Assembly (NCBI GenBank): GCA_951812925.1
Contig: OX638368.1
Span: 84,200,664-84,264,663 of the forward strand
Reading direction: 5' to 3'
DNA from: Calliopum simillimum
Lineage: Eukaryota > Arthropoda > Insecta > Diptera > Lauxaniidae
DNA length: 64,000 bases
A program made the position numbers and the translations under genes. This document shows positions 63,301-64,000 of this stretch, piece by piece; the first letter of the stretch is position 1, and each line of letters opens with the position of its first letter. The notes under the pieces are model-generated. The model worked only from the letters and a program-made list of their open reading frames with translations, had not been told where the DNA came from and did no database searches.

Positions 63301-63960
63301 CTTTACATCAGATGAGTTCAAGTCTTTTTTGCAAACCACCGGTGTCATTTATCAAAAGTTGTCAGCTCCATACCACCCATTTACGAACGGCCAAGCAGAA
63401 TGTACCGTGCAAACGGTAAAGAATGCCCTTAAATAAATGGGTACAACAAAGCAGAATATTCAAAAGAACTTAAACGAATTTATTCGACAATACCAAATAG
63501 CGCCGCATTCAACAACTGAACAGTCACCAGCTCAATGATTCTTAGGACGTTCAATACGCACACGTCTTGACCTCCTTCATCCTCAAGATGTCTTTACAAA
63601 GATCACTGAGCAGCAGTATTTAAAGTTTAATGCAACGTTTCGTACTTTTCAACCGGATCAAAATGTATTTTTCCTCTCGGGTAATCCACGTATGGATAAA
63701 TGGCTTCCAGGTACCTTTTGCGCCGGGTCGGCGATTTGCATTACAAAATTTTGTACAATGACAAACTTTTCAAGCGACATGTGGATCAAATTCGGAAAAC
63801 TTCTAATGTAAATGAAAATCAAAAACAGAGGCTACCAAATGATCCATCACTAAGTAGTGAGATCGAATTATCAAGTTCCATGAGGGGACGAGAAGGAAAG
63901 ACGCCCAATACATTTCTATACAAAACAATCTCAAATACCAAGAAATGAGTCAATATTGAC
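60304..63960 (+). pseudogene. Ty3/gypsy-type LTR retrotransposon internal region, decayed
   Basis: In order on the + strand: gag matrix/capsid-like sequence (60304-60650); zinc knuckle [14 protein letters not shown] (about 60820); an aspartic protease site reading LDTNAPC where LDTGAPC is expected; RT (about 61440-62070) with CHLDIT and FFDDV motifs; RNase H (ERPIAYASRTITSTEQKYPQ, WTLETDHKPL); an integrase zinc-finger-like remnant and core (LDYAGPF, VSDNGTNFTSDEF, SAPYHPFTNGQAEC); and a C-terminal tail (GDLHYKILYNDKLFKRHVDQ). Stops and frameshifts occur in every domain. LTRs were not found; the right one would lie beyond the window. It is upstream of the GGNBP2-like gene. Confidence 0.85.
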
Positions 63961-64000
63961 ATCGGAGAAAACATGCACATATCAGATCATATTCTGGCAG

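Noticed and set aside
60304..63960. Active retrovirus-like element with envelope gene
   Set aside because: Every domain has stops or frameshifts, the protease active site is altered, and no envelope frame or LTR is visible in the window.
1..64000. CRISPR array, bacterial operon, riboswitch or prophage
   Set aside because: Spliced genes, LINEs and TIR transposons show a eukaryotic nuclear genome. The tandem repeats lack unique spacers of even length.

Overview
The window is eukaryotic nuclear DNA, AT-rich and packed with transposable elements. Two conserved, GT-AG-spliced insect genes (a Mediator subunit and a GGNBP2-like protein), together with jockey-like, mariner and Ty3/gypsy remnants, suggest a dipteran, probably a TE-rich brachyceran fly. 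The species cannot be read from the sequence. Most open reading frames are relics of transposons or chance frames inside inverted repeats.

Layout. 1-4.3 kb: the 3' half of MED27 on the + strand (five exons, 1973-4193). Its fourth intron-exon junction is abutted by a 1.25-kb foldback element. 5.0-9.5 kb: a 4.45-kb DNA transposon holding two same-strand genes, a broken tnp2/DUF4218-type transposase and an intact four-exon DUF4806 gene. 9.9-14.0 kb: MITEs, a foldback and an RT relic. 14.0-26.15 kb: a huge nested inverted-repeat structure. Inside it lie further foldbacks, a 507-bp MITE with 9-bp target duplication, an almost intact CR1/jockey-group retrotransposon (994-aa ORF2), and a second, rearranged tnp2+DUF4806 transposon. 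27.9-29.1 kb: a TA-flanked element with pogo-like remnants.

30.8-57.3 kb: a complete GGNBP2-like gene on the - strand. It has five exons, consistent phases and about 687 residues, and is blown up by two giant introns (10.5 and 13.8 kb). These introns hold an RTE-like LINE, a defective mariner with abnormally long inverted repeats, I-like and jockey-like LINE pieces, several TIR elements, and two copies of an element built around a 142-bp tandem repeat. 59.9-64.0 kb: a decayed Ty3/gypsy element whose gag is split by a 404-bp foldback with a perfect 8-bp target duplication.

How the parts relate. The two host genes are housekeeping-type and unrelated in function. The most interesting mobile system is the two-gene transposon: transposase and DUF4806 protein occur in the same order and strand in two diverged copies. 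In one copy the DUF4806 gene has outlived the transposase. In the other a transposase-less DUF4806 derivative sits inside the composite. Long palindromes lie in introns of both host genes and would be transcribed into hairpin RNA. Homologies here are by recognition of motifs, not by database search.
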